Source: an uncultured Alphaproteobacteria bacterium (GTDB taxonomy: Bacteria > Pseudomonadota > Alphaproteobacteria > Rhodobacterales > Rhodobacteraceae). From it: 14,970 bases of DNA. Shown piece after piece: positions 6,897-14,757 of the stretch; within the stretch, counting starts at the first letter, position 1; the number at the start of each line of letters is the position of its first letter. A program made the translations under genes and the position numbers. The notes under the pieces were generated by a model that saw only the letters and a list, made by a program, of their open reading frames with translations, made no database searches and was not told where the DNA came from. The stretch spans positions 1 through 14,970 of the forward strand of contig CAKMZE010000063.1 in NCBI GenBank assembly GCA_929200295.1, written 5' to 3'.

Positions 6897-7292
6897 ATGG
6901 GTTTTGTCATTCGGTTCGCCTGCGCATTTATATTGCTTGCAGCAACATATAACCCAACAGAATGGAATTTTGTGCGGTGGGGCATGGCGCATTATGATAG
7001 CCAACTGCCGTTGACACTTCTGTTCGGTCTGATCCTGTTTGTCGGGTACATTGTCTATCTGCGTGCAACGCTACGATCCATTGGGCTGTTTGGCATGCTC
7101 TTGGTCTTGGCCATTATTGGTACATTTGTCTGGGTGCTTGCCGATCAGGGCTGGATCAGCCTCACGGACCCCACGCAAAACACCTGGCTTTTGATCCTGA
7201 TCTTATCATTCGTTCTGGCGATTGGGCTGTCGTGGTCCATCGTGCGCCGCCGCATTTCTGGGCAAACAGACGTTGATGATGTGGATGATTAA
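6897..7292 (+). CDS. DUF6524 family integral membrane protein
   Basis: 131 aa with four hydrophobic helices at about residues 2-18, 37-55, 61-81 and 96-116, ending in an acidic tail (DVDDVDD). The N-terminal TYNPTEWNFVRW motif after helix 1 is the part I associate with DUF6524, a family of unknown function in Rhodobacteraceae and relatives. The open frame reaches back to 6684 over the purA start, but that part reads as non-protein antisense of purA; the ATG at 6897 begins directly with a membrane helix and has GAGGG 4 nt before it. It is divergent from purA and 111 bp upstream of secG on the same strand. Confidence 0.8.
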   Translation: MGFVIRFACAFILLAATYNPTEWNFVRWGMAHYDSQLPLTLLFGLILFVGYIVYLRATLRSIGLFGMLLVLAIIGTFVWVLADQGWISLTDPTQNTWLLILILSFVLAIGLSWSIVRRRISGQTDVDDVDD

Positions 7293-7313
7293 ACGCAAAC
7301 ACATCGCGAAATA

Positions 7314-7325
7314 GCACGCGCGTGC
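7314..7325. repeat. 12-bp perfect palindrome between DUF6524 and secG
   Basis: GCACGCGCGTGC reads the same on both strands and lies 21 bp after the DUF6524 stop, 78 bp before secG. No T-run follows, so it is not an intrinsic terminator. It could be an operator or chance in GC-rich sequence. Confidence 0.35.
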
Positions 7326-7403
7326 ATCATTCATCCCTTGCGAGGCTGCACCGAACATCATAGATAGCGCAAAGATAGATATTGAGCATAGGCTACCCCT
7401 CTC

Positions 7404-7760
7404 ATGGATAACGTTATTCTGACCGTTCACCTCCTCTTGGCTCTCAGCCTGATTGGAGCCGTATTATTACAGCGCTCAGAGGGCGGTGGGCTCGGTATGG
7501 GCGGCGGCGGTGGCGGAGCAGGCGCAAGCCGTCCCCCTGTGTCTGCAATGGGCAAAGTCACATGGCTTTTGGCAATCGCATTTATCTGCACATCTATCAC
7601 GCTGACAATTTTATCTGCGCAACGCACAGCGAACGGATCGGTTATTGACCGCATCGGTGCTGAGGCGCCAGCCGAAGAAGGGGCGGTAACGCCCGATCTT
7701 GGCGACAGCCTTCTGCCACCGTCAAGCGATGATGCGCCACTCGTCCCTTCCGGGGAATAA
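7404..7760 (+). CDS. secG: Preprotein translocase subunit SecG
   Basis: 118 aa inner-membrane protein, the accessory subunit of the SecYEG channel that stimulates SecA-driven export. Two hydrophobic helices, about residues 4-22 and 53-72, flank the diagnostic LLQRSEGGGLGMGG and a long glycine run. The C-terminal 40-45 residues are an acidic, Pro/Ala-rich tail (APAEEGAVTPD..., ending LVPSGE), as is common in alphaproteobacterial SecG. There is no strong SD directly before the ATG, but the family start MDNVILTVHL fits. It precedes pyrG by 165 bp, a known neighbourhood for secG in proteobacteria. Confidence 0.95.
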   Translation: MDNVILTVHLLLALSLIGAVLLQRSEGGGLGMGGGGGGAGASRPPVSAMGKVTWLLAIAFICTSITLTILSAQRTANGSVIDRIGAEAPAEEGAVTPDLGDSLLPPSSDDAPLVPSGE

Positions 7761-7781
7761 TCGCGAAATTTCACAAGATTT

Positions 7782-7803
7782 TGCCCAAATTCGATTTTGG
7801 GCA
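7782..7803. repeat. Inverted repeat after secG, possible weak terminator
   Basis: TGCCCAAA (7782-7789), 6-nt loop, TTTGGGCA (7796-7803). It starts 21 bp after the secG stop, where a terminator would sit, but it is followed by CATCATC-type sequence and not by a T-run, so any termination would be weak or would work differently. Confidence 0.35.
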
Positions 7804-7824
7804 TCATCATCTTGCGTATGTGGC

Positions 7825-7854
7825 TTGCCTTTGCCCACCGAATCCGGGTATTCT
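7825..7854 (+). promoter_or_regulatory. Candidate sigma-70 promoter for pyrG
   Basis: TTGCCT (7825-7830), 18-bp spacer, TATTCT (7849-7854): 4 of 6 consensus bases in each box. It leaves a leader of about 65 nt before the pyrG ATG. This is a by-eye match and nothing more. Confidence 0.27.
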
Positions 7855-7925
7855 TAAATCCCGTGATGGTGCGCATCTAAGGGTCGCAAATCCATAAATC
7901 GATACTCACGGGGGAAGCGCCACCA

Positions 7926-9569
7926 ATGGCACGATTCATCTTTATTACAGGCGGCGTTGTATCCTCATTGGGTAAGGGCTTGGCCTCTGCGGCCTTGGGC
8001 GCGTTACTGCAAGCACGTGGGTTTTCGGTGCGCCTGCGCAAGCTTGACCCCTATTTAAACGTTGATCCCGGCACCATGTCGCCCTTTGAACATGGTGAGG
8101 TATTTGTGACCGATGATGGGGCTGAGACCGATCTAGATCTTGGACACTATGAACGTTTCACCGGCGTGCCTGCACGCATGACCGACTCTGTGTCGTCGGG
8201 GCGAATCTATTCCAATGTGCTCGAGAAAGAGCGTCGCGGAGATTACTTGGGCAAAACCATCCAAGTGGTTCCGCATGTGACCAATGAAATCAAAGATTTC
8301 ATCGCGATTGGTGAGGATGAAGTTGATTTCATGTTGTGTGAAATCGGTGGCACTGTTGGCGACATCGAAGGCCTGCCGTTTTTCGAAGCCATCCGCCAGT
8401 TTAGCCATGATAAGCCGCGTGGGCAGTGCATTTTCATGCACTTGACCCTACTGCCCTATCTCTCTGCTTCAGGTGAGCTGAAAACCAAGCCAACACAGCA
8501 CTCTGTCAAAGAGCTGCAATCCATCGGGATTGCCCCTGATGTGCTGGTCTGTCGCTCAGAAAAGCCCATTCCAAGCCGCGAGCTTGAGAAGATCGCGCTC
8601 TTTTGTAATGTGCGCAAAAACTGTGTTGTCCCAGCCTATGATCTTAAATCGATTTATGAGGCACCGCTCGCCTACCACAAACAAGGGCTTGATCAGGCGG
8701 TGCTTGATGCGTTTGGCATCTCCCCTGCCCCGATGCCCAAGCTGGATGTTTGGCATGATGTTTATGACCGCATTCATAACCCCGAAGGCGAGGTGAAGGT
8801 CGCGATTGTTGGCAAATACACCCAGCTCGAGGATGCTTATAAATCCATCGCCGAGGCGCTGACCCATGGGGGCATGGCCAACCGCGTCAAAGTCAAAATC
8901 GAATGGGTCGATGCAGAGGTCTTTGACCAAGGCGACGCGGCACCCTACCTCGAAGGGTTCCACGCAATCCTTGTTCCCGGTGGTTTTGGCGAGCGTGGAA
9001 CCGAGGGCAAGATCAAAGCCGCGCAATTTGCCCGCGAACGCAAGGTGCCCTATTTGGGTATTTGTCTGGGCATGCAGATGGCCGTAATCGAAGCAGCCCG
9101 CAATGTCGCCGGGGTCAAGAAAGCAGGCTCAGAAGAGTTCGACCACGAGGCCGGTGGCAAGCGGTTTGAGCCCGTGGTTTATCATCTCAAGGAATGGGTG
9201 CAGGGCAACCATGCCGTGACCCGCAAAACGGATGATGACAAAGGCGGCACCATGCGGCTTGGCGCCTATGATGCCACACTGATCGAAGGCTCAAAAGTCG
9301 CCGAGGTATATGGCAGCACATCGATCGATGAACGCCACCGCCACAGGTATGAGGTAGATATCAAATACCGCGAAACCTTAGAGAATTGCGGTTTGAAGTT
9401 TTCTGGCATGTCACCAGACGGCAAACTGCCTGAGATCGTGGAATGGGAAGACCACCCTTGGTTTATTGGGGTGCAGTTTCACCCCGAGCTGAAATCAAAG
9501 CCCTTTGCCCCGCATCCGTTATTCGAAGGCTTCGTGCAGGCCGCCGTTGAAAACAGCCGCCTCGTTTAA
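7926..9569 (+). CDS. pyrG: CTP synthase
   Basis: 547 aa (E. coli 545). It converts UTP to CTP using ATP and ammonia released from glutamine, the last step of pyrimidine nucleotide synthesis. The N-terminal synthetase domain has TGGVVSSLGKG near residues 8-18, KLDPYLNVDPGTMSPFEHGE and CEIGGTVGDIEG. The C-terminal class I glutamine amidotransferase domain (from about 290) has the oxyanion loop PGGFGERG and an intact triad: C380 (GICLGMQ), H519 and E521 (QFHPE). The start MARFIFITGGVVSSLG is the family norm; a G-rich SD (ACGGGGGAAG) lies upstream at a somewhat long spacing. It ends 20 bp before the convergent gene at 9590. No sign of damage. Confidence 0.98.
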   Translation: MARFIFITGGVVSSLGKGLASAALGALLQARGFSVRLRKLDPYLNVDPGTMSPFEHGEVFVTDDGAETDLDLGHYERFTGVPARMTDSVSSGRIYSNVLEKERRGDYLGKTIQVVPHVTNEIKDFIAIGEDEVDFMLCEIGGTVGDIEGLPFFEAIRQFSHDKPRGQCIFMHLTLLPYLSASGELKTKPTQHSVKELQSIGIAPDVLVCRSEKPIPSRELEKIALFCNVRKNCVVPAYDLKSIYEAPLAYHKQGLDQAVLDAFGISPAPMPKLDVWHDVYDRIHNPEGEVKVAIVGKYTQLEDAYKSIAEALTHGGMANRVKVKIEWVDAEVFDQGDAAPYLEGFHAILVPGGFGERGTEGKIKAAQFARERKVPYLGICLGMQMAVIEAARNVAGVKKAGSEEFDHEAGGKRFEPVVYHLKEWVQGNHAVTRKTDDDKGGTMRLGAYDATLIEGSKVAEVYGSTSIDERHRHRYEVDIKYRETLENCGLKFSGMSPDGKLPEIVEWEDHPWFIGVQFHPELKSKPFAPHPLFEGFVQAAVENSRLV

Positions 9570-9589
9570 AGTCACGTGCTTCAGCGGCC

Positions 9590-10165
9590 TTAAAAATCAA
9601 ATGCGACGTCTCGGGTGATATACGCCCCGATCGATAACCGGGGCGCTAAGACCTGTTGATCTGTGTGCAGCATCTGCCCATGCAGATGGTCATATGTGAC
9701 AGATCCCGTGACAGCCCAATCGGGCGTCACCTGATAGATCATCGTCGCCACGACCCCCGCGCCTTGCAGATCCAGATATTCCTCACCATCAGCACTGCCC
9801 GCATGTGCAGCGCTCATATCAAAAATACGCGCGTGGTCTTGGGCCTGCTGCCAAATGGTCTGTGACCCAAGTGTGAGGGAAAGCGCGCTATCTGTCTCAA
9901 CCCTCATCTTCGTACCAATGACATAAACGGGGTCATCACCGGGATCAGACGAAACATCTAACTGCGCTGAATACCGCGGCGAAAATAGAACCTGAGAAGG
10001 GTCAAACCCGATCTGATCAGAAAGCCCACCGGGCATTGCGCGTTTATCGCGCAGCACAGTATCTGGGCTTGCGCCATCAAGCGTATAACTTTGTGCACAC
10101 GCAGATGTGCTAAACACAATTCCGCATAAACTGAGAAAAATACGCTTCAGTGCCGTCGTTTTCAT
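9590..10165 (-). CDS. Secreted, possibly outer-membrane, hypothetical protein
   Basis: 191 aa, family not recognised. MKTTALKRIF followed by a hydrophobic stretch and STSACA|QS is a good signal peptide, with likely signal peptidase I cleavage after A24. A lipobox reading (TSAC) is poor because the -3 residue is Thr. The mature part is rich in short alternating polar/apolar stretches (LSLTLGSQT, GVVATMIYQVT, WAVTGSVTYDH, LSIGAYITRDVAFDF) and ends in Phe, as do many BAM-assembled beta-barrels. Its length would allow only a small barrel. The start at 10165 has GGGCGGGA about 6 nt upstream; the frame extends 11 codons further without a better SD. It is convergent with pyrG and divergent from rlmJ, so probably a single-gene unit. 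Confidence 0.7.
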   Translation of the reverse strand: MKTTALKRIFLSLCGIVFSTSACAQSYTLDGASPDTVLRDKRAMPGGLSDQIGFDPSQVLFSPRYSAQLDVSSDPGDDPVYVIGTKMRVETDSALSLTLGSQTIWQQAQDHARIFDMSAAHAGSADGEEYLDLQGAGVVATMIYQVTPDWAVTGSVTYDHLHGQMLHTDQQVLAPRLSIGAYITRDVAFDF

Positions 10166-10262
10166 TAAAAATCCCGCCCACATGCCATGAAATGCCAAAA
10201 TACAATTGGCCCTCCTTACAAAAGCGATTACCGAGCTTAAGAAATCATGAAGGTTGCAACGA

Positions 10263-11063
10263 ATGTTATCCTATCAGCACGCATTTCACGCTGGAAACCT
10301 CGCGGATGTGCATAAGCACAGCACATTGGCGTGGATTTTGGATTACATGATCCAAAAAGATAAACCGCTCACCTATTTGGAAACCCACGCGGGTCGCGCG
10401 TTATATCTCCTCAGCAGTGATGAAGCACAAAAAACCCAAGAGGCTGCGAAGGGCATCACCTTTTGCGAAAACTGGTTTGAAGACACGCACCCTTATGCAC
10501 GCGCACTTGCGCAGGTGCGCCACGCTCATGGGACAGATAGCTATCCCGGCTCGCCACTCCTTGCCGCGCATATCCTGCGTCAAACCGATCCGATATTACT
10601 GAGCGAGCTGCATCCGCAAGAACATGCAAAGCTGACCGAGGTGATGACCCCACATCGTGCGATTTGCGATCAACGCGATGGGTGGGAGATGGCGCTATCG
10701 CGCTGCCCGCCTGATCCGCGCCGTGGCATGCTGCTGATTGATCCGTCATTTGAGATCAAAACAGATTACACCACGATCCCCGGAGCGCTCGCAAAGCTGC
10801 ACCGCAAATGGCCAGTGGGGGTGATCATGCTGTGGTATCCGATTCTCACCAGTCAAAGCCATTTGCCAATGACGTCTCAGCTTATGCAGTCCTTTCCTGA
10901 TGCGCTTTGTCATGAGGTCGGCTTTCCGCCAGTGCGCGAGGGGCACCGCATGGTGGGGTCGGGTCTTTTTGTGATCAACCCGCCTTATGGGATGGAAAAA
11001 CATGCAAGTTGGCTGACATCAAAATTTGACAGCTTACCTGCGCTTTCTCTTCCATCTTCATAA
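10263..11063 (+). CDS. rlmJ: 23S rRNA (adenine-N6) methyltransferase RlmJ
   Basis: 266 aa (E. coli RlmJ 280). It is a SAM-dependent enzyme that methylates A2030 (E. coli numbering) of 23S rRNA. The N-terminus SYQHAFHAGNLADVHKH is the family hallmark. SAM-binding motif I appears as ETHAGRALYLL (40-50), followed by SELHP (114-118). Catalytic motif IV, usually DPPY/F, is D160-P-S-F163 (LLIDPSFEIKTDY), a substitution of the second Pro by Ser. VGSGLFVINPPYG near residues 230-245 is also conserved. The frame has an upstream TTG at 10254, but MLSYQH is the family start and AAGG lies 9 nt before the ATG at 10263. It begins the unit rlmJ-TerB-PhnD-like; the next gene starts 22 bp after its stop. Confidence 0.93.
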   Translation: MLSYQHAFHAGNLADVHKHSTLAWILDYMIQKDKPLTYLETHAGRALYLLSSDEAQKTQEAAKGITFCENWFEDTHPYARALAQVRHAHGTDSYPGSPLLAAHILRQTDPILLSELHPQEHAKLTEVMTPHRAICDQRDGWEMALSRCPPDPRRGMLLIDPSFEIKTDYTTIPGALAKLHRKWPVGVIMLWYPILTSQSHLPMTSQLMQSFPDALCHEVGFPPVREGHRMVGSGLFVINPPYGMEKHASWLTSKFDSLPALSLPSS

Positions 11064-11085
11064 TGGTCTCCTTATATAGAATCTC

Positions 11086-11520
11086 ATGTTTGCTGACTTT
11101 CTAAAAATGCTCACCGCGCCGCAACCAGCACCGCTGGCTGATGAAGACGCGCGGCTTGCGCTGGGCGCGCTTTTGGTGCGCGTCGCGCGCTCTGACGGGG
11201 ATTATGCTGACGTTGAGCGTCAGCAAATCGCTGATGTCCTCACAGCTCGATATGGGCTCACTGATCCTTTGGATTTGTTAAACGATTGCGAGGCGCTTGA
11301 ACGCGAGGCCCCTGATACTGTGCGCTTTACCCGCGCGATCAAAGACGCTGTCGATTATGAAAACCGCCTGTCGGTGATCACAGCACTATGGCAGGTTGTG
11401 CTGGCAGATGGGGTGCGTGACCCCGAAGAGGACAGCATGATGCGGTTGCTCAGCTCCCTGCTGGGGATCGAAGACCAAGATAGCAACGCCGCACGCCGCC
11501 GCGTACAAAACAACCAATGA
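11086..11520 (+). CDS. TerB-domain protein
   Basis: 144 aa, all-alpha cytosolic protein of the TerB family (COG4103 type). Both acidic helix-loop motifs are visible: ARSDGDYADVE at about 34-44 and LADGVRDPEED at about 106-116, with the central ALG..LVRVA and VITALWQVV helices. In TerB of the tellurite operon these acidic sites bind metal; stand-alone TerB proteins are widespread and mostly of unknown role, so a tellurite phenotype should not be assumed. No good SD precedes the ATG. It follows rlmJ by 22 bp and overlaps the next gene by ATGA, which points to translational coupling with the PhnD-like protein. Confidence 0.82.
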   Translation: MFADFLKMLTAPQPAPLADEDARLALGALLVRVARSDGDYADVERQQIADVLTARYGLTDPLDLLNDCEALEREAPDTVRFTRAIKDAVDYENRLSVITALWQVVLADGVRDPEEDSMMRLLSSLLGIEDQDSNAARRRVQNNQ

Positions 11521-12260
11521 TCGCAAGCCTGCCGATGTATGATCGGCCCAGCAATCAAACGGCACATGATACGCTCTGGGCTTTGATCCGCGATGCCTTG
11601 CGCCACCGCGATATCCCTGCGCCTGATCGTCTCAATCGCGATATTGATCATGTCGCATCTTGGGGACATCCTGATCTCGTACTTGGGCAAATTTGTAATT
11701 TGCCTTACCGCGCACAGTTTCGCGAGCAGGTGACCCTGATCGGGGCGGCCGATTACGGGTTAGAGGGCTGCAAGCCCGGGCAATACGCCAGTGTGATTAT
11801 CATACATCGCGATGCTGATGATCTCCCCGCAAAGGACGCGCTGCAAACACAGTTTGCTTGTAACGACCTGCTTTCTCAATCAGGGTTTGGGGCTGCTTGG
11901 GCGATGCTTAACCGTGATGGGATCGCTTTGCACCCCACGCTCATCACCGGCGCACATAGTGCCAGCCTTACCGCTGTCGCCAACGGTCAAGCCGAGTGTG
12001 CAACAATAGATGCGCAAACCTGGCGGATGCTTCTACGTGACGACCCGCTGGCCCAAGAGGTCCGCGTGATTGGTACAACGCCCGCATCGCCCGGAATGAG
12101 CTTTATCACCCGCAAGGGCCAAAACCCCGTCCCCTATTTCGCTGCCATCCAAGAGGCAATTGCAAACCTGCCCGAAGCGACCAGCGCAAACCTTGACCTC
12201 AAAGGCATCGTAGACCTGCCCAATACAGACTACGATTTTGCTATCCCAGAAATTGGGTAA
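11517..12260 (+). CDS. PhnD-type phosphonate-binding-like protein lacking a signal peptide
   Basis: 247 aa, resembling the phosphate/phosphite/phosphonate ABC binding family (PhnD, PF12974). Visible landmarks: the opening SLPMYDRP strand, WALIRDALR helix, VTLIGAADYGLEGCKPGQYAS, then DLLSQSGFGAAWAML, LITGAHSASLTAVANGQAECATIDAQTWRML and VRVIGTTPASPGMSFITRKG, the order expected of a two-lobe binding fold with a lobe-2 serine-rich ligand loop. The protein starts directly with the first core strand: no signal peptide, no lipobox and no membrane helix. It therefore should stay in the cytosol, unlike transporter-linked PhnD. It overlaps TerB by ATGA. No phosphonate permease or lyase gene is near. 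The ligand is unknown. Confidence 0.8.
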   Translation: MIASLPMYDRPSNQTAHDTLWALIRDALRHRDIPAPDRLNRDIDHVASWGHPDLVLGQICNLPYRAQFREQVTLIGAADYGLEGCKPGQYASVIIIHRDADDLPAKDALQTQFACNDLLSQSGFGAAWAMLNRDGIALHPTLITGAHSASLTAVANGQAECATIDAQTWRMLLRDDPLAQEVRVIGTTPASPGMSFITRKGQNPVPYFAAIQEAIANLPEATSANLDLKGIVDLPNTDYDFAIPEIG

Positions 12261-12338
12261 CGGCTCTAAACACCTTGCAAAGCCTCTAAAAATCCGGCTC
12301 TAATCTGTGGTATAGATTTATAAAAGGCGCCCACCCCC

Positions 12339-13109
12339 GTGACACCATCCCCTCCCGTCATCGCGATCCGTGATCTTTATAAATCATATGGCGATCTTGA
12401 GGTGCTCAAAGGGGTGTCGATCTCAGCCAATGCAGGCCAAGTGGTGTCACTGATCGGGTCATCCGGCTCGGGTAAATCCACATTGTTGCGCTGCGCAAAC
12501 CTGTTAGAGGACAGCCAAAGCGGGGATGTGGTGTTTTCAGGTGAGCCGGTTGCTTGGCGTGGCTCTGGTCACGCGCGCCGCCCTGCGGATCACGCACAGA
12601 TGATCCGCATTCGCACCAATCTGTCGATGGTTTTTCAGCAATTCAATCTCTGGGCGCATATGACCATCCTCGAGAACGTGATGGAAGCGCCAATCACCGT
12701 GCAAAAGCGCAACCGCGCAGAGGTTGAAACAGCCGCACGCGCTTACCTCGACAAAGTCGGTATCGCGGATAAATGCGACAGCTATCCCGCGATGCTCTCA
12801 GGCGGGCAACAACAACGCGCCGCAATTGCGCGCGCGCTGTGTATGGAACCCCATGCGCTGCTCTTTGATGAACCCACATCCGCACTCGATCCTGAGCTTG
12901 AGCAAGAGGTTGTCAAAGTGATCAAAGATCTCGCCACCGAAGGCCGCACAATGTTGCTCGTGACGCATAATATGCGCCTAGCCGCCGATGTCAGCGATCA
13001 CACTGTGTTCTTGCATGAGGGTAAAATCGCCGAAGAAGGCCCGCCAGAGAGGCTTTTCCAAGCCCCCGAAACCGCGCGGCTCAAGACATTTTTGGCCGCA
13101 ACACTATAG
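12339..13109 (+). CDS. ABC transporter ATP-binding protein, HisP/polar amino acid type
   Basis: 256 aa cytosolic ATPase of the PAAT group (HisP, OccP, GlnQ). Motifs in order: Walker A GSSGSGKST (40-48), Q-loop MVFQQFNLW (Q100/Q101), signature LSGGQQQR (153-160), Walker B LLFDEP (174-179) with E178, D-loop SALDPE, and switch H210. An insertion before the Q-loop (about 70-90, GEPVAWRG...HAQMIRIRT) and FNLWAHMTILENVMEAP are typical of the HisP/opine/basic amino acid branch. The start is GTG at 12339; there is no ATG near the expected N-terminus and no good SD. Its partner is probably the binding protein at 14006. No permease gene lies between them, so the full importer must be completed outside the window or by another locus. 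Confidence 0.9.
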   Translation: MTPSPPVIAIRDLYKSYGDLEVLKGVSISANAGQVVSLIGSSGSGKSTLLRCANLLEDSQSGDVVFSGEPVAWRGSGHARRPADHAQMIRIRTNLSMVFQQFNLWAHMTILENVMEAPITVQKRNRAEVETAARAYLDKVGIADKCDSYPAMLSGGQQQRAAIARALCMEPHALLFDEPTSALDPELEQEVVKVIKDLATEGRTMLLVTHNMRLAADVSDHTVFLHEGKIAEEGPPERLFQAPETARLKTFLAATL

Positions 13110-13114
13110 GCCGC

Positions 13115-13888
13115 ATGTCTCACGAGAATAATATGACGCGTATTTTTCCCGTGATACAAAAAATCAAGCGCACCGCTTGTCGCATATTATCTCTCATCTT
13201 GATGATATGCCCGCTTGCCGGGCACGCACAGGCACCACTTTCGCAAGACGTACAGGACGGTCTCTTGCATGTCATCGCCCATGAGATGGAGCATGCGAAG
13301 ATGCGCGAATTTGATTTGCCGCTGTTAGGCCCAGAAGAAAGCATCGCAGACGATTTTGCGACGATCTATATCCACCTCATGCTGCCAGATCGGGCGCAAG
13401 ATATCATTTCTGCCCGCGCCCGCCAGCACCTGAAAGATAATGCCAAGGCGGGCATGTTTAGCGAATACCGTGATGACGCACAAATTGCCGGGCGTATGAT
13501 CTGCATCTTATATGGCCAAGACCCAGACAGCTATGCAGGCATGGCTGATCAATTTGGCCTCACTGGCGACGCTGCGAACCGTTGCCGCGATTTTGCCACC
13601 GAGGTTGGACGCGGATGGCGGCGGATCATCGCAAACTACCGCATGCCAGAGGGTGTCCGCGTGACCGAGGTCGGGTTTTATGCCGAGGACACGCCAGTGG
13701 TCCATTCACTTCGCAGCACAGATTTTTTAGATGATGCTTATCACTTGCTTTCAGCGATCGATTGGCATTCGCGCATCACCTTCGCTATAAACGAGTGTGA
13801 CGGCAGCGCCGCATGGTCACGTAACGGGCGCAGGATCACACTCTGCGCGGCCTATATCGCAAGGTTTGAGGAAGATCTGGCGCAATAG
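13115..13888 (+). CDS. Secreted putative zinc metallopeptidase (DUF4344)
   Basis: 257 aa. A signal peptide ends at GHAQA (about residue 40), so the protein is exported. The mature N-terminus holds AHEMEHA, an HExxH zinc site (H56, E57, H60), followed by GPEESIADDFAT, where E75 or D79 could supply the third ligand; this spacing (HExxH ... EExxAD) is what I associate with DUF4344 putative metallopeptidases. The C-terminal block INEC...AWSRNGRRITLC is also typical, its two Cys probably bridged. Activity is not proven for the family. The start is uncertain: ATG at 13115 or 13133, neither with a clear SD; 13133 (MTRIFPVIQKIKR) gives a more usual signal peptide. It begins 5 nt after the ABC ATPase stop, so it is very likely in the same transcript. 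Confidence 0.8.
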   Translation: MSHENNMTRIFPVIQKIKRTACRILSLILMICPLAGHAQAPLSQDVQDGLLHVIAHEMEHAKMREFDLPLLGPEESIADDFATIYIHLMLPDRAQDIISARARQHLKDNAKAGMFSEYRDDAQIAGRMICILYGQDPDSYAGMADQFGLTGDAANRCRDFATEVGRGWRRIIANYRMPEGVRVTEVGFYAEDTPVVHSLRSTDFLDDAYHLLSAIDWHSRITFAINECDGSAAWSRNGRRITLCAAYIARFEEDLAQ

Positions 13889-13966
13889 GGTCTTGATTTA
13901 TAGCGCCAGTATAACCAGCAGCCCTTGCCTTTCATGCAATTTCGCATAAGCCTAAGCAGATGACAC

Positions 13967-13983
13967 GCGCCATTGCTTGGCGC
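13967..13983 (+). repeat. Small leader hairpin before the binding-protein gene
   Basis: GCGCCA, 5-nt loop, TGGCGC, ending 22 nt before the start codon and 10 nt before its SD. It is short; it might protect or modulate the mRNA 5' end, but a 6-bp stem also arises by chance. Confidence 0.25.
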
Positions 13984-14005
13984 TTTACCTGACGGGAGAC
14001 ATACT

Positions 14006-14734
14006 ATGAAAAATACGCTTCTGAGCGTCGCTGCCCTTGCCCTTACCGCAAGTGCTGCTTTTGCCGATAGCCATGCCGTTGTGCGCATGGGAACCGAGGG
14101 CGCCTATGCCCCATATAACTTTATCAACGACAATGGCGAAGTTGACGGGTTTGAGCGCCATTTGGGTGATGAGCTATGCGCGCGCGCCGAGCTCACATGC
14201 GAATGGGTGACAAACGAGTGGGATAGCATCATCCCGAACCTCGTTTCTGGCAACTACGATGTCATCATCGCTGGCATGTCGATCACTGATGAACGTGATG
14301 AGGTCATCGATTTCACACAGAACTACACGCAGCCTGACCCGTCTTCATATGTGGTTCTTGCTGGAAACGAAGGTATGGATCTCTCTGGCGCTGTGATCGC
14401 GGCCCAATCGAGCACAATCCAAGCCTCTTTTATCGCAGCGACAGGTGCGACATTGGTTGAGTTTGCAACACCAGAAGAAACTGTTGCAGCCGTGAAATCA
14501 GGCGAGGCTGATGCCGTTTTGGCTGACAAAGCCTATCTTGCGCCAATCGTCGAAGCAGATGCTGAGCTGGCAATGACCGCACAACAAGAACTAATCGGCG
14601 GCGGCGTCGGCATGGGCCTGCGTGAAAGCGACGGCGAACTGCGCGAGGCGTTCAATGCAGCCATCCAGTCTATGAAAGACGACGGCTCACTCAACGCCCT
14701 GATCGCAGAATGGGGCATCGGCGAACCATTCTAA
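14006..14734 (+). CDS. Periplasmic amino-acid-type ABC substrate-binding protein
   Basis: 242 aa, SBP family 3 (PF00497). The signal peptide MKNTLLSVAALALTASAAFA is cut before DSHA. The mature protein opens with VRMGTEGAYAPYNF and GEVDGFERHLGDELC, the family signature (usual GF-D-DL...). R97 in MSITDERDEVIDFT is the Arg expected to bind the ligand carboxylate, supporting an amino acid or opine-like ligand. SSTIQASFI and VKSGEADAVLADKAYL form the second lobe. C58 and C65 could make the disulfide seen in many relatives (LCARAELTC). The start is at 14006 with GGGAG 7 nt upstream; the frame opens 33 nt earlier without support. A strong terminator follows. It very likely works with the ATPase at 12339, from which it is separated by the DUF4344 gene. 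Confidence 0.93.
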   Translation: MKNTLLSVAALALTASAAFADSHAVVRMGTEGAYAPYNFINDNGEVDGFERHLGDELCARAELTCEWVTNEWDSIIPNLVSGNYDVIIAGMSITDERDEVIDFTQNYTQPDPSSYVVLAGNEGMDLSGAVIAAQSSTIQASFIAATGATLVEFATPEETVAAVKSGEADAVLADKAYLAPIVEADAELAMTAQQELIGGGVGMGLRESDGELREAFNAAIQSMKDDGSLNALIAEWGIGEPF

Positions 14735-14757
14735 TCGCCAGATGAATAATGAAACAC

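Noticed and set aside
7491..7519. GGC/GGT tandem repeat
   Set aside because: It encodes the conserved glycine-rich loop of SecG and needs no other explanation.
7427..7876. 149-aa open frame on the minus strand over secG
   Set aside because: It is antisense to a clear secG gene; its Pro-rich run is the mirror of the SecG glycine codons.
8556..9026. 156-aa open frame on the minus strand inside pyrG
   Set aside because: Shadow of the intact CTP synthase frame, no recognisable domain.
10095..10110. Lipobox in the exported protein encoded on the minus strand
   Set aside because: TSAC has Thr at -3 where Leu, Val or Ile is expected, and ACA|QS is a good signal peptidase I site.
11086..11520. Tellurite resistance locus
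   Set aside because: Only a single TerB-domain gene is present; no TerC, TerD or TerZ neighbours, so a resistance function is not supported.
13910..13915. TATAAC as a -10 box for the binding-protein gene
   Set aside because: No acceptable -35 box at 16-18 bp; the only TTGATT is 11 bp away.
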